Positions 33,256-42,329 are shown, counted from the stretch's first letter. The stretch is 64,000 bases of DNA from an uncultured Slackia sp. (GCF_934630525.1 NZ_CAKTVX010000001.1:372001-436000); one strand, 5' to 3'. Notes: generated by a model not told the origin, from the sequence alone. Numbers and translations: made by a program.

Positions 33256-35319
33256 TTACACCTCGATAATCGTCGCAATGACCATGGGGCGCTGCTTCGT
33301 GCGATCCCACAGAAGCGAATGCAGCGAATCGCGGCACGCCTTCTCGAGGTCTTTGCCCTTCACGCCACGTTCCACGCTGCGACGCAGAGTGCATTTGACG
33401 CCGTCGGTCGCCTCGCGACGAAGCTCGGCGACGTCGCCGCCCGTGATGCCGTGCATCTCGACGCGCACATTGCCCAAAATCTGGTGGCGCTTGTGGTCAA
33501 CGGCGGCGCAAATGCAGGCGAAGCCGCAATTGGAAAGCGTCGTGCGCTCATCGAGCACGTCTTTCGAGGTGTCGCCCACCGAAAGGCCGTCAACATAGAC
33601 GATGCCGTTTTCGACAGGCTCTCCGAATTTCACGATGCCGTTCGTCATCTCGAGCGTGTCGCCGTTCTCGCACATAAAGATATGGCTCGGATCAACGCCC
33701 GTGGCTTGAGCGAGGTTCGCGTGAGCGCGAAGATGCATCGACTCGCCATGCACCGGCATGAAGTACTTCGGCTGCACAATGGAAAGCACGAGCTTGAGCT
33801 CTTCGGCGCTCGCATGGCCCGAAACGTGAACCATAGCGCGATGCTTGTCCCATACATCGCAACCGATTTTCGAAAGCTGGTTCACGATGCGCGTGACGGC
33901 CTTCTCGTTGCCAGGAACAGGCGTCGCGGAAATGATGACCGTGTCGCCTTCGTCAATCTGGATGGTCTTATGCTCGCCGTTCGCGATACGAGCAAGCGCC
34001 GAAAGCGGCTCGCCCTGGCTGCCCGTGCACATAATGACGACCTTCTCGGGCGGAATGCCCTTCAGGTCATAGGCGTCGATAAGGTCGACGTCTTGGATCT
34101 TCAGATAGCCCAAACGACGCGCGATATCGGTATTTTGAATCATCGAACGGCCTGTGACCACGACCTTGCGGCCAGATGCAACGGCAGCATCGGCGATCTG
34201 CTGCAGGCGGTGGATATGGCTTGCAAAGCTCGCGATAATGACGCGGCCCTTGGCGTTCTCGATAATGGGACGCAACGCCTTGCCAACTTCAGCCTCAGAA
34301 GGCGTGAAATTCGGGTTCGTGGCGTTCGTCGAATCGCTCATCATGAGGTCGACGCCCATTTTCGAGAAACGCGCGAGTGCTCCGAAGTCGGTGCGAACGC
34401 CGTCAATCGGGCTCTGGTCGAGCTTGAAGTCGCCCGTATGCAGCACATTGCCGGCCGGGGACTGGAAGAACACGCCGAGCGCGCCAGGGATGGAGTGATT
34501 CACCGCGAAGAAGTCGACCACAAAATTGCCGATCTTCATCTCGTCGCCAGGATTGACTTCGCACAGCTTCGCCTTGATGCGATGCTCCTTGAATTTGCCC
34601 TCGATAAGGCCGAGCGTCATCTTCGTGCCGTAAATCGGAACCTTCTTGGTGAGGTCCTTCATGAGGTACGGCAAGCTACCCGTATGGTCTTCATGGCCGT
34701 GGGTAATGATGATGCCGCGAAGCTTGTGCTCATTCTCGAGCACATACGTGTAGTCGGGAAGAATGAGGTCGATGCCAGGATGGTCATCGTCGGGGAACAT
34801 GAGGCCAGCGTCATCGAGAATCATGTCGTCGCCGCACTCGATGACGGTCATGTTCTTGCCAATGCCGTCGAGGCCGCCAAGCGGAATGACCTTCAACGTC
34901 ACATCGGGGTTGTTCTTCACCGCACGGCGAGAATTGTTGCCAGAACGAGGCTTGCGCGTGCGCGGTTTGTTGAACGATTCGGGCTCAAGCTCTGAGCCCG
35001 GCGTAAGCTGCGGGCGCTTATGCTCGAGCGAGACATGTTTAGTGCGCGTCGTGGAACGACGGCGATTCCCGTTCGAGGCCTTCGATGACGGCTCGGCCTG
35101 GTTGGCAGAGGCAGCCTTGGCGTCTTGCTGGTTGCCGCTTTGTGCGGCGTCTTTCTTAGGACCACGGCCGCGGCCCCCGCGCGAACCGCGAGAGCGGCTG
35201 CGGGTTTTCGCGCCGTCGGTGCCTTCGGCGCCGTTTTTTGCCGCAGACGACTTGGCAGCAGCAATGGCGCCGCCAAGCGTGCCGGAAGACTGCTCCGGCG
35301 AGTGCTGTTCGTTAGTCAA
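33256..35319 (-). CDS. rnj: Ribonuclease J
   Basis: A 687-residue metallo-beta-lactamase/beta-CASP nuclease with 5'-3' exo- and endonuclease activity on RNA. The zinc motif HGHEDH lies in IIITHGHEDHTGSLPYLM, and the beta-CASP motifs and a final HVSGHASAEEL are present. A 130-residue N-terminal extension, rich in Ala, Ser, Lys and Arg (SRGSRGGRGRGPKKD), precedes the catalytic part; such basic extensions are common in actinobacterial RNase J. The start is TTG at 35319 with AAGGAG about 11 bases upstream; no ATG fits. Confidence 0.95.
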   Translation of the reverse strand: MTNEQHSPEQSSGTLGGAIAAAKSSAAKNGAEGTDGAKTRSRSRGSRGGRGRGPKKDAAQSGNQQDAKAASANQAEPSSKASNGNRRRSTTRTKHVSLEHKRPQLTPGSELEPESFNKPRTRKPRSGNNSRRAVKNNPDVTLKVIPLGGLDGIGKNMTVIECGDDMILDDAGLMFPDDDHPGIDLILPDYTYVLENEHKLRGIIITHGHEDHTGSLPYLMKDLTKKVPIYGTKMTLGLIEGKFKEHRIKAKLCEVNPGDEMKIGNFVVDFFAVNHSIPGALGVFFQSPAGNVLHTGDFKLDQSPIDGVRTDFGALARFSKMGVDLMMSDSTNATNPNFTPSEAEVGKALRPIIENAKGRVIIASFASHIHRLQQIADAAVASGRKVVVTGRSMIQNTDIARRLGYLKIQDVDLIDAYDLKGIPPEKVVIMCTGSQGEPLSALARIANGEHKTIQIDEGDTVIISATPVPGNEKAVTRIVNQLSKIGCDVWDKHRAMVHVSGHASAEELKLVLSIVQPKYFMPVHGESMHLRAHANLAQATGVDPSHIFMCENGDTLEMTNGIVKFGEPVENGIVYVDGLSVGDTSKDVLDERTTLSNCGFACICAAVDHKRHQILGNVRVEMHGITGGDVAELRREATDGVKCTLRRSVERGVKGKDLEKACRDSLHSLLWDRTKQRPMVIATIIEV

Positions 35320-35643
35320 GTTTCATTCGCTCCTTAAGCATAGTGAAACGCGCATAGTGACGACCCTAAAAGTCGCACGTCGTTTCGATATTCCAATGAA
35401 CACATCGCCCGGCAGCACCTACGCGCGCCAGCGCAATGCAACATCCATACAAGAGAACGCTGTATGCGTTCGAAGACCAACCGCCTATCGCATAATGCGA
35501 GCCGCAGAAAAATGGCAGTTTGGCCAGACGTCCACTAAAACGGACGTAAATCAACAATGCGTTATTGTACGCCAAAGGTATAACTGCCGCCAAATCGGGG
35601 GTTGAACGATGCGAAGAAATGGTGAATTGAGACGAGTCGCAGC

Positions 35644-35801
35644 TTTGGCGACGGCGCTCGGGAAGGCTTGCGCGAGACCACGGTTCGCTACCGTTCGCCT
35701 TTGGCTCACTATGCGCTCACCTCGCTGCGTTCAACTTTTGATGAAACCCTCATTTAAACGCAGAGGGTCTCGCGCAAGCCTTCCCGAGTGCCGTCGCCAA
35801 A
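35644..35801. repeat. Large imperfect inverted repeat (36-base arms)
   Basis: Arms 35644-35679 and 35766-35801 are reverse complements at 35 of 36 positions (TTTGGCGACGGCGCTCGGGA at the outer end). The 86-base interior contains CGGTTCGCTACCGTTCG. Transcribed, it would fold into a long stem; as DNA it resembles a small non-autonomous mobile element or a REP/MITE-like unit. No target duplication was recognised. Confidence 0.8.
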
Positions 35802-35967
35802 AAGGGCGAGATTCGTTCAATGGGAGATCCGAACGAGGGTTTCGATTGCAAATCGGCTTATTCTCGTGGTCGTGCTTTCTGCCAGCTTTTGACCATGCGG
35901 CGCCGATTGCGACCGCCTGTGTTCACTTGCGCACTTCATTTCATAGTTAAACGAAGCCAGGCGCGCG

Positions 35968-36012
35968 CATAGCGCAGTGGCCGAAGGACAAACGCGGTAG
36001 CGAGCCGTGGCC
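35968..36012. repeat. Second, inverted partial copy of the hairpin interior
   Basis: This stretch (GCGCATAG...GGTAGCGAGCCGTGG) resembles the reverse complement of 35678-35715 (GCGCATAG...GGTAGCGAACCGTGG), with small insertions. It suggests an older, decayed copy of the same repeat lying 170 bases away. Confidence 0.55.
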
Positions 36013-36059
36013 GCATGCAGCGTCGCACGGTCAAACTTTGTGGTGCAGGAAGAATACGA

Positions 36060-36085
36060 AACGACCCCGCAGAGGCGGGGTCGTT
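36060..36085 (-). terminator. Terminator downstream of the NSS symporter gene
   Basis: AACGACCCCGC-AGAG-GCGGGGTCGTT, an 11-base perfect stem 15 bases after the stop codon. The following T-run is broken (TTTCGTATTCTT). Confidence 0.7.
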
Positions 36086-36099
36086 AGATGCGGAAGTCT

Positions 36100-37509
36100 T
36101 TAAGCGAAGATGCTGGCGTAGCCCATGACGAAAATGGCCACGATGAGCACGGGGATGCCGTATTTGATCCACGGTTTTGCCCAGGCGGGGAATTTCACGC
36201 CTTTGCCCTGATCGGCTTCGGCAAGGAAATTATCCCAACCCCAGCCGAATTTCTGCGTGCAGAACAGCACGAAGACAAGGGCGCCCAGCGGCAGCATATT
36301 ATTCGAGACAACGAAATCCTCGATGCTCTGAATATCGCCGATCGCGGGAATCGCGATGCCCGAAAGCACATTGAAACCAAGCGCGCACGGCAAGCTCAGC
36401 AGCACGAGCAAAATAGCGGTTATGGTGACAGCACGGCTGCGCCACATGCCGAATTTGTCCATCGTCCAGCTTACGAGATTCTCGAACACGGCGATAACCG
36501 TGGAAAGAGCCGCAAAACTCATGAACACGAAGAAAAGCGCTCCCCATACATTGCCCAGAGGCATTTCCGCGAATACGGCGGGAAGGGTAACGAACACGAG
36601 CGAGGGGCCCGAATCGGGCGTGACGCCATACGCGAAACATGCAGGGAAAATGATGAGGCCGGCAAGAATGGCAACGACAGTGTTGAGCGCCGTAACCGAA
36701 ATGGCCTCGCCCGTCAGGCTGCGCTCGCGGCCAATGTAGCTACCGAAAATTTCCATTGCGGCAATGCCGAGCGACAGCGAAAAGAACGCCTGTCCCATTG
36801 CGGCGTAGACCGCCTGGCCAAACGTCGCCCACTGCTCAGCAGGCGTATTGCCGGCAAACAGCTTGCCGAAATCGGGAATAAGGTAAAACGCGATGCCCTC
36901 GCCCGCTCCCGGCAGAGTAACCGTGCGAATGCACAGCGCAATCATGATGACAAAGAGCGCGGCCATCATGACTTTCGTAATGCGCTCGACGCCTTTTTGC
37001 AGGCCCAAGCGGCACACAAGAAAGCCGATGAGCACAACGACGACCATCCATCCGATGAGCTGCGCGGGGTCGGCCAGCATGCCCGAAAACGACGCGGCAA
37101 TTGCATCGGGGTCGGTCGTGGAAAGTTCGCCCGAAGCCATTTTGGGAATGTACGCGAGCATCCAGCCTGCAACCGTCGTGTAAAACATGAGCAACACGTA
37201 GCAGCCGATTTGGCCCCACCACGTAAACCAGTGGAAACGGCGATTCGGCTCCAAAACGTCATACGCAAGCGCGCCGCTCTTCTGGCTCGCGCGGCCCACG
37301 GCAAATTCCATAACCATAACGGGCAAACCAAGAATCACGAGGAAGATGAGGTACAGCAGCACGAATGCAGCTCCGCCGTACTCGCCGACGATATAGGGAA
37401 AACGCCAAACATTGCCCAGGCCAATCGCGCAACCTGCAGCGATAAGCAGAAAGCCGATACGCGATGCAAAATGCTCGCGCGCAGGTGCGGCTTGCTCGTT
37501 AGAAGCCAT
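36100..37509 (-). CDS. Sodium-dependent transporter, NSS/SNF family
   Basis: A 469-residue LeuT-fold symporter with about 11-12 membrane spans that would import an amino acid or related amine with Na+. The TM1 signature AIGLGNVWRFPY and the following GGAAFVLLYL are diagnostic. Prokaryotic members commonly carry amino acids such as tryptophan, leucine or tyrosine; substrate here is unknown. The frame is open to 37563, but the ATG at 37509 has AGAGAGG 6 bases upstream. It lies between terminators at 36060 and 37601, so it is a single-gene unit. Confidence 0.93.
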   Translation of the reverse strand: MASNEQAAPAREHFASRIGFLLIAAGCAIGLGNVWRFPYIVGEYGGAAFVLLYLIFLVILGLPVMVMEFAVGRASQKSGALAYDVLEPNRRFHWFTWWGQIGCYVLLMFYTTVAGWMLAYIPKMASGELSTTDPDAIAASFSGMLADPAQLIGWMVVVVLIGFLVCRLGLQKGVERITKVMMAALFVIMIALCIRTVTLPGAGEGIAFYLIPDFGKLFAGNTPAEQWATFGQAVYAAMGQAFFSLSLGIAAMEIFGSYIGRERSLTGEAISVTALNTVVAILAGLIIFPACFAYGVTPDSGPSLVFVTLPAVFAEMPLGNVWGALFFVFMSFAALSTVIAVFENLVSWTMDKFGMWRSRAVTITAILLVLLSLPCALGFNVLSGIAIPAIGDIQSIEDFVVSNNMLPLGALVFVLFCTQKFGWGWDNFLAEADQGKGVKFPAWAKPWIKYGIPVLIVAIFVMGYASIFA

Positions 37510-37545
37510 CGAAAACCTCTCTATATACATAAGTAGAACAACGCA

Positions 37546-37563
37546 TTGCGTCACAGAACGCAA
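37546..37563 (-). promoter_or_regulatory. Inverted repeat upstream of the NSS symporter gene
   Basis: TTGCGT-CACAGA-ACGCAA, a 6-6-6 repeat 37 bases before the start codon. It might be an operator; no repressor gene is adjacent, so support is weak. Confidence 0.3.
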
Positions 37564-37600
37564 ACTCTAGAAGTATATCCAATAACCAACTCTCTGCGCT

Positions 37601-37628
37601 AAAAAAGCCGCCCCTTAGGACGGCTTTT
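37601..37628 (-). terminator. Terminator downstream of the OFA-type carrier
   Basis: AAAAGCCG/CGGCTTTT stem with an inner CC/GG; on the minus strand it ends in TTTTTT. It lies about 145 bases after the stop at 37772; nothing else is visible in that gap. Confidence 0.8.
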
Positions 37629-37771
37629 CGATAAATGCAGCAGAATACGCAACGATGCAATGCCTCAACTGCACAAAGCGGCTCATAGAGAAATGACCTT
37701 GAAGAATATCGAGGCACTCCCACCTTTCGCCGGCATGTTGAGACTCGCGTCGCCCATCAAGCTGGCAGCTC

Positions 37772-39205
37772 TTAAGCGGCGGCCACAGACCCTTCGATGA
37801 TTTTGCCTTCTTCATCGACGCGAGGCGCACCAGCGGCAATTTGCTTCGCAACGAGCTTGCGCGCGAGCTTCACCGAGGCAACCATGCACACGCCCATGAT
37901 GACCGAGATCACCATGCCGAAAATCCAGGCGGGCGTAAAGCTCAAAGCCGCGTCGAAAGCCTGGCCGGAAACGATGGCGCCCATAATGCCGCCAACGCTC
38001 TGCACGGCGACCATAATGCTCGTGGCTTTGCCGATGTCGAGGCGACCGAATTCTTTCGTCATCATAACCGAAGGGCCAACGGTGCATACGCACGTGCCGA
38101 ACGCAAAGAACACCGCGGCAAGAATCGGGCCCCAGTCGGTCGTGTTGAAGATCATGAAGAAATTCGCCGCGAAGCACGTGAACGCGCCGATGACGGTCGA
38201 AGGAATGAGGCCAAGGCGGTCATACATCGAGCCGAGCGCAACCTTGCAGAACACGACCAGCACCAACTCGGCGGAAAGCACCGTGGAAGCCCAAGCGATA
38301 TCATGGCCGCCCGTTACGATAGTCTCGCCGTTCATGACGACGGAGGTCATGTTCGAAATCGTGTTCACAACGATCATCGCATTGATTGCGCCAACCAGCA
38401 TGAAGCCCAACGCAAGCAGCCAGAACGCGGCGCTTTTCTTCATAACCTTCCAGCCAACGGCAACCGTAACCTCGGGGTCGACCTGCGCGACCTTCTTCTT
38501 GCCCTTGTTCTCGATTGCTTTGATTTCTTCCCCAGAAAGCTCGGCGCCATAAGGCTGCAGGCCCTTGTCGGAAGGATGCGAACGGAAGAAAATCACAGCG
38601 ATGGGAAGCGAACCGACCAAGCAGATGATCGCAAGCACCACGAAAGCGAAGCGCCAGCCAGAGGTGGCGATGATGTTGCCAACAATCGGCGAGAGAATTG
38701 CGCCGCCGAACGCGGAACCGCACAGCGCCAACGACACGGCAAAACCGCGCTTCAAGTTGAACCAGTTCGTGATGATGACCGAAACGAACAAGCGCGCGCC
38801 TGCGGTGATGATGGTGCCAGAAAGCGCGGCGAGCAAATAGATGTGCCACGGAGCGCTTGCGACCGAATACCCGAAGAGCATCACTGTCGCGAGGGCCGTA
38901 ATGCCCACTGCGATAGCGCGGGCATTGATCTTATCGAGCAGGAAGCCAATGATGAGCGTGCCCACAATCGAAATGAGCGATGCGAGCGAAGTGCCCGTAT
39001 TGTATTCGCCAATCGTCATGCCCAAATCGCCCACGATTTGCGCCTGGAAAAGCGACATGCAGTTCACGAAAGCCGTGTAGCATGTTGCCATGATCATGAA
39101 GCCGCCGATGACAATCCACCAGCCGTAGAAGAAGCCTTTTTTCTCTGTGCCGCCCGTCTTCGGCGCGCCGCCCTGCGCACCATTCGCGACTTGTTCTTCT
39201 GCCAT
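37772..39205 (-). CDS. MFS transporter, oxalate/formate antiporter-like
   Basis: A 477-residue carrier with 12 membrane spans. The start of the first span (KGFFYGWWIVIGGFMI) and the order of spans match the OFA branch of the MFS, many of which exchange small carboxylates; this branch is abundant in Eggerthellaceae. The central loop (about residues 210-240) is charged. ATG 39205 follows GGAAGGAAG. It is divergent from the M20 hydrolase gene with a palindrome between them, so the pair may take up and split an amide-linked acid. Substrate is inference. Confidence 0.88.
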   Translation of the reverse strand: MAEEQVANGAQGGAPKTGGTEKKGFFYGWWIVIGGFMIMATCYTAFVNCMSLFQAQIVGDLGMTIGEYNTGTSLASLISIVGTLIIGFLLDKINARAIAVGITALATVMLFGYSVASAPWHIYLLAALSGTIITAGARLFVSVIITNWFNLKRGFAVSLALCGSAFGGAILSPIVGNIIATSGWRFAFVVLAIICLVGSLPIAVIFFRSHPSDKGLQPYGAELSGEEIKAIENKGKKKVAQVDPEVTVAVGWKVMKKSAAFWLLALGFMLVGAINAMIVVNTISNMTSVVMNGETIVTGGHDIAWASTVLSAELVLVVFCKVALGSMYDRLGLIPSTVIGAFTCFAANFFMIFNTTDWGPILAAVFFAFGTCVCTVGPSVMMTKEFGRLDIGKATSIMVAVQSVGGIMGAIVSGQAFDAALSFTPAWIFGMVISVIMGVCMVASVKLARKLVAKQIAAGAPRVDEEGKIIEGSVAAA

Positions 39206-39280
39206 TGTTCTTCCTTCCAATATGGCCCCCGCTTGCACGGAAAGCCGCAGATATAACGCGTAAAGGTACGACGAATGAGC

Positions 39281-39298
39281 ACTTTAGTCAACTAAAGT
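39281..39298. promoter_or_regulatory. Palindromic operator candidate between divergent genes
   Basis: ACTTTAG-TCAA-CTAAAGT, a 7-4-7 inverted repeat 75 bases from the OFA start and 130 bases from the M20 start. The minus strand contains TTGACT inside it, which can serve as a -35. Shape and size resemble MarR-type operators; no regulator gene is adjacent. Confidence 0.55.
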
Positions 39299-39428
39299 TT
39301 TCAACTTATTTGCCTTTTAGCTGGATTTTTTTGAGACATTTGCCACGAAAGCGCGTAGAATCGCTCGCCGAACTCTTCAGAACTTCGGCTTGCCCGAGGC
39401 TGCGGCCCAGGCGGAAAGCGAGGCACCA

Positions 39429-40610
39429 ATGCCGACATCCATCAATTTCTTCGAAGAGGCGACCGCGCTCAAAGAGCAACTCGTTGCATGGCGCCGCGAC
39501 ATCCACCAGATGCCGGAAATCGGACTCGAAACGCCCAATACGAGCGCGTATATCCAATCGGAGCTCACCAAGCTCGACATTCCCTTCCACACGATCATCA
39601 ACGGCTCGGGCGTTGTCGGAACCATCGGAGAGGGCGAGCCGTGCCTTATGCTGCGAAGCGACATCGACGGCCTGCCGATGGCTGAAGAATCGGGCGAGGA
39701 ATTCGCATCGACCAACGGCAATATGCATGCCTGCGGCCATGACATGCACGCGGCTACTTTGCTTGGCGCCGCCCATATTCTGAAAACGCACGAAAGCGAA
39801 TTGAAAGGCACGGTGAAGCTGTTCTTCCAACCAGGCGAGGAAGGCTACAACGGCTCTGACGAAGCAATTGCTGAAGGCGTGCTCGAAAACCCGCACGTCG
39901 ACCGCGCGTTCGCGATGCATGTGGTCTCGACGGTACCCACGGGCGTTATCGTGTACGGCGAACGACCCATGGCCGCGGCGTACAACTGGAAAATCGTCGT
40001 TGAAGGCGTGGCGGGCCATGGCTCCATGCCCGACTCGTGCGTCGACCCCATCACCGCCGCCGCCCACATCCATATTGGGCTTCAAGAGATCCTCGCCCGC
40101 GAGATTTCTCCTATGAGCGAGCTCGTCATTACCTGCGGCGCATTCAACGCGGGCGACGCAGGCAATGCAATTCCGCAGTCGGCCACGATGCAAGGAACTA
40201 TTCGCGTGTTCGATAAGAAGACTGAAGAGCTCGCGAAAAAGCGCATCACCGAAATCGCAAGCGGCATCGCGCAAACCTACCGCTGCACGGCTACGACGAC
40301 CTTCGGCCGCCCGAGCCCCGCGGTGTTTAACGACAAAGAATTCATGGAACAATGCGTCGAATACACCAAGCAGACGCTTCCTCAGGCGCAACTCTATGGC
40401 GGCGCGCACGGCATGGGCTCTGAAGACTTCGGCAGCATCTCTCAAGCCTGCACCGCAAACTACATGATGATTGGCGCAGCTGCCGGCCCAATCAACGAAT
40501 GCTACGGGCAGCACAACCCGCATGTTCGCTTCGACGAGAACGCGCTTCCCATGTCATGCGCGCTTTACGCAAGCGTCGCGATGAATTGGCTGGACGACAA
40601 CGCGAAGTAG
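39429..40610 (+). CDS. M20-family amidohydrolase/peptidase
   Basis: A 393-residue metallohydrolase of the M20D/amidohydrolase group (hippurate hydrolase, N-acyl-L-amino-acid hydrolase, IAA-amino-acid hydrolase relatives). Metal ligands and catalytic residues are visible in RSDIDGLPMAEES, ACGHDMHAATLLGAA, QPGEEGYNG, and HGMGSEDFG. The dimerisation domain sits in the middle (VEGVAGHGSMPDSCVDP). A TTG 13 codons upstream (39390) is possible, but the ATG at 39429 is preceded by GCGAGGC. It would free an amino acid and an acid from an N-acyl amino acid; the true substrate is unknown. A terminator follows. Confidence 0.92.
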   Translation: MPTSINFFEEATALKEQLVAWRRDIHQMPEIGLETPNTSAYIQSELTKLDIPFHTIINGSGVVGTIGEGEPCLMLRSDIDGLPMAEESGEEFASTNGNMHACGHDMHAATLLGAAHILKTHESELKGTVKLFFQPGEEGYNGSDEAIAEGVLENPHVDRAFAMHVVSTVPTGVIVYGERPMAAAYNWKIVVEGVAGHGSMPDSCVDPITAAAHIHIGLQEILAREISPMSELVITCGAFNAGDAGNAIPQSATMQGTIRVFDKKTEELAKKRITEIASGIAQTYRCTATTTFGRPSPAVFNDKEFMEQCVEYTKQTLPQAQLYGGAHGMGSEDFGSISQACTANYMMIGAAAGPINECYGQHNPHVRFDENALPMSCALYASVAMNWLDDNAK

Positions 40611-40657
40611 GCGAATCGCACCATATCGCTTCAGAACGCTTCCTATCGCTTCGGGTG

Positions 40658-40684
40658 AATGGGCTCACGCAATGTGGGCCCATT
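40658..40684 (+). terminator. Terminator downstream of the M20 gene
   Basis: AATGGGCTCAC-GCAAT-GTGGGCCCATT, 11 base pairs with one G-U, followed by TCTATTT. Confidence 0.8.
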
Positions 40685-40852
40685 TCTATTTGCGCAAAAA
40701 GAGCCTCGAATGCGGCATGACGCAGTGACCTCTGCATTATGCAGTTATGTCGATAAGCTTCTGACCTGGGAATTTGTACAACAGGTATGCACCGTTCTTA
40801 ATCATTCGATATTTTTGACGCGGAAAAGACCACATTCGAGGGCCTTTTTCAA

Positions 40853-40960
40853 CAAAATCGAAGTCGCATCGACGATGCAAGTCATTCCGTGACGCAGGTA
40901 AGATTCGCAATGCAAGCCGCATTCGCAATACAGGTCGCGTCCGCCGCACGAGTCGCATTG
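40853..40960. repeat. Six imperfect 18-base tandem repeats
   Basis: Units begin at 40853, 40871, 40889, 40907, 40925 and 40943, with approximate consensus GCAATGCAAGTCGCATTC. They lie in a 407-base gap between the M20 gene and whiA, which otherwise shows only a terminator. The 18-base period equals six codons, and one minus-strand frame reads a six-residue repeat (ATCIAN, AACIAN), but it lacks a credible start signal. Confidence 0.7.
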
Positions 40961-41017
40961 GAGCCATTTCCGGTCCGAAAGGGTAAAACTGCCGGCATTA
41001 CTCGCGCATAATAGTTC

Positions 41018-41941
41018 TTAGAGGCTTTTCGCCATCTCTTCCAAACGACGAACGCGATGGTACACTGCGCTTTTCGACAACGGCGGATTGGCGCGCTGGC
41101 CAAGTTCTTTAAGGCTTGCATCGGGATTTTGCAGGCGCAATTTCACAAATTCCTGCAAGCCCGGCGAAAGCTCCGCCATTTTGCCGCTCTCGGCGAGCTT
41201 TCGAATGCTCACAATCTGGTCGATGGCGGCTTCGGCGCTTTTCGCCTGATTCGCGACTTCCGCGTTCACTTTGCGGTTGATTTCATTGCGCACGCTTTTG
41301 CGAACGCGCTCGTTTTCCATGGCGAGAGCGCACTGATGCGCGCCGACAAATGCCAAGAATTCCGAAATCGCTTCCCCGCTCTTGAGATAGACGATGTATG
41401 AGTTGCGGCGATGCAGCACGCGAGCATTGATGTCGCGGTCTGCCATGAGCTGCACAAGACCGTTTGCCAATTCTTCGCTTTCCACGGTGATCTCGAAGTG
41501 AAAATCGCCGCGTGGCTCGGCGATGAAGCCGCTGCCCAAAAACGCTCCACGCAAATAGGCAGCCGCGCAGCACGTCTTCTCGACCAAATGAGGAAGAATT
41601 CCCATTTCAATACCAGTTTTTGCAAGAATTCCCAAATCGTGCAACGCTGGCTCGAGGTTCGGCTGCGAAGGAACGGTAATGAGGTAATTCGGGGTTTTAT
41701 GGAGCACGCTGCGTCGTACCGTAAGCTCGGTTTTCAGCTTATAGAGCGTGTGCAAAGAACGAATTACGAGGCGCGCAACCGAGCTGATTTCTGTGGCTAT
41801 CTCGAGTTTGTATCGCCCCGGACCAGAAAACAACAACGTGCCCTCAATGCGAGCGATTGCGGCAAGCGTAGCTTTGTCGCAATGGCTGCACGTAGGAATC
41901 ACGCGCGTGAGTTCATCTTTGACATCGGCGGTAAACGACAT
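41018..41941 (-). CDS. whiA: WhiA-family DNA-binding protein
   Basis: A 307-residue protein with an N-terminal LAGLIDADG-like domain (GAFLGSGFIAEPRGDFHFEI) lacking nuclease activity in the family, and a C-terminal WhiA helix-turn-helix (LKELGQRANPPLSKSAVYHR). WhiA controls division and sporulation genes in Streptomyces and affects division in non-spore-formers. The frame is open to 41971; the ATG at 41941 (MSFTADVKDEL) matches the family start, though its ribosome site is weak. It follows yvcK on the same strand after an unusual gap of 388 bases. Confidence 0.94.
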   Translation of the reverse strand: MSFTADVKDELTRVIPTCSHCDKATLAAIARIEGTLLFSGPGRYKLEIATEISSVARLVIRSLHTLYKLKTELTVRRSVLHKTPNYLITVPSQPNLEPALHDLGILAKTGIEMGILPHLVEKTCCAAAYLRGAFLGSGFIAEPRGDFHFEITVESEELANGLVQLMADRDINARVLHRRNSYIVYLKSGEAISEFLAFVGAHQCALAMENERVRKSVRNEINRKVNAEVANQAKSAEAAIDQIVSIRKLAESGKMAELSPGLQEFVKLRLQNPDASLKELGQRANPPLSKSAVYHRVRRLEEMAKSL

Positions 41942-42329
41942 GAATAGGGGCTTTCTAGGCTTTGGGAGCAAGTCGAACGCTCAGTATACCGCAAATCACC
42001 TGCAAAATAGGGCGTTGAGGAAGCTCAATTGAACGATTTCCCTGCTCATTGGTTCAAACCCCCTTCGCGACCCAAGGTTTGCGAAGGAACACGACACACC
42101 CGAGGAGCGCAGCCGGACGACCTGAATTCGCATACCATTCTATTCAAGGTCAGCACATGATCGACACACGCACGAGAGGCGCGAGCATGGGCCGATGCGG
42201 CAAAGCAACCAAAATGGTCCCTACAATCTATTCAACGGAGGATCACAACGCAGCAGCATAGCAGCATGGTGGCGAAGCGGCGCACGCCAGCATGCCACCG
42301 CCACAATGCGACGACATGGCACATTATCG
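41942..42329. other. 388-base gap between yvcK and whiA
   Basis: No credible gene. Minus strand is rich in GCTGC/CATGC words near 42240-42300. These two genes usually abut in actinobacteria, so the spacer may hold a separate whiA promoter or a short insertion. No terminator or clear promoter is recognised. Confidence 0.45.

Larger units (their letters stand above)
35320..36059. other. Long gene-free gap upstream of rnj
   Basis: About 740 bases without a convincing gene. It should contain the rnj promoter in 35320-35600, although no clear elements stand out. From 35644 on it carries the large hairpin repeat and a second, inverted partial copy, both listed separately. No tRNA or known riboswitch is recognised. 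Confidence 0.5.

Noticed and set aside
35366..35593. 75-codon open frame upstream of rnj
   Set aside because: Poor start context, no family, and low-complexity composition; likely chance.
40882..40998. A minus-strand peptide of six-residue repeats (ATCIAN, AACIAN) after whiA
   Set aside because: It is explained by the 18-base tandem repeat; there is no ribosome site and no support for translation.
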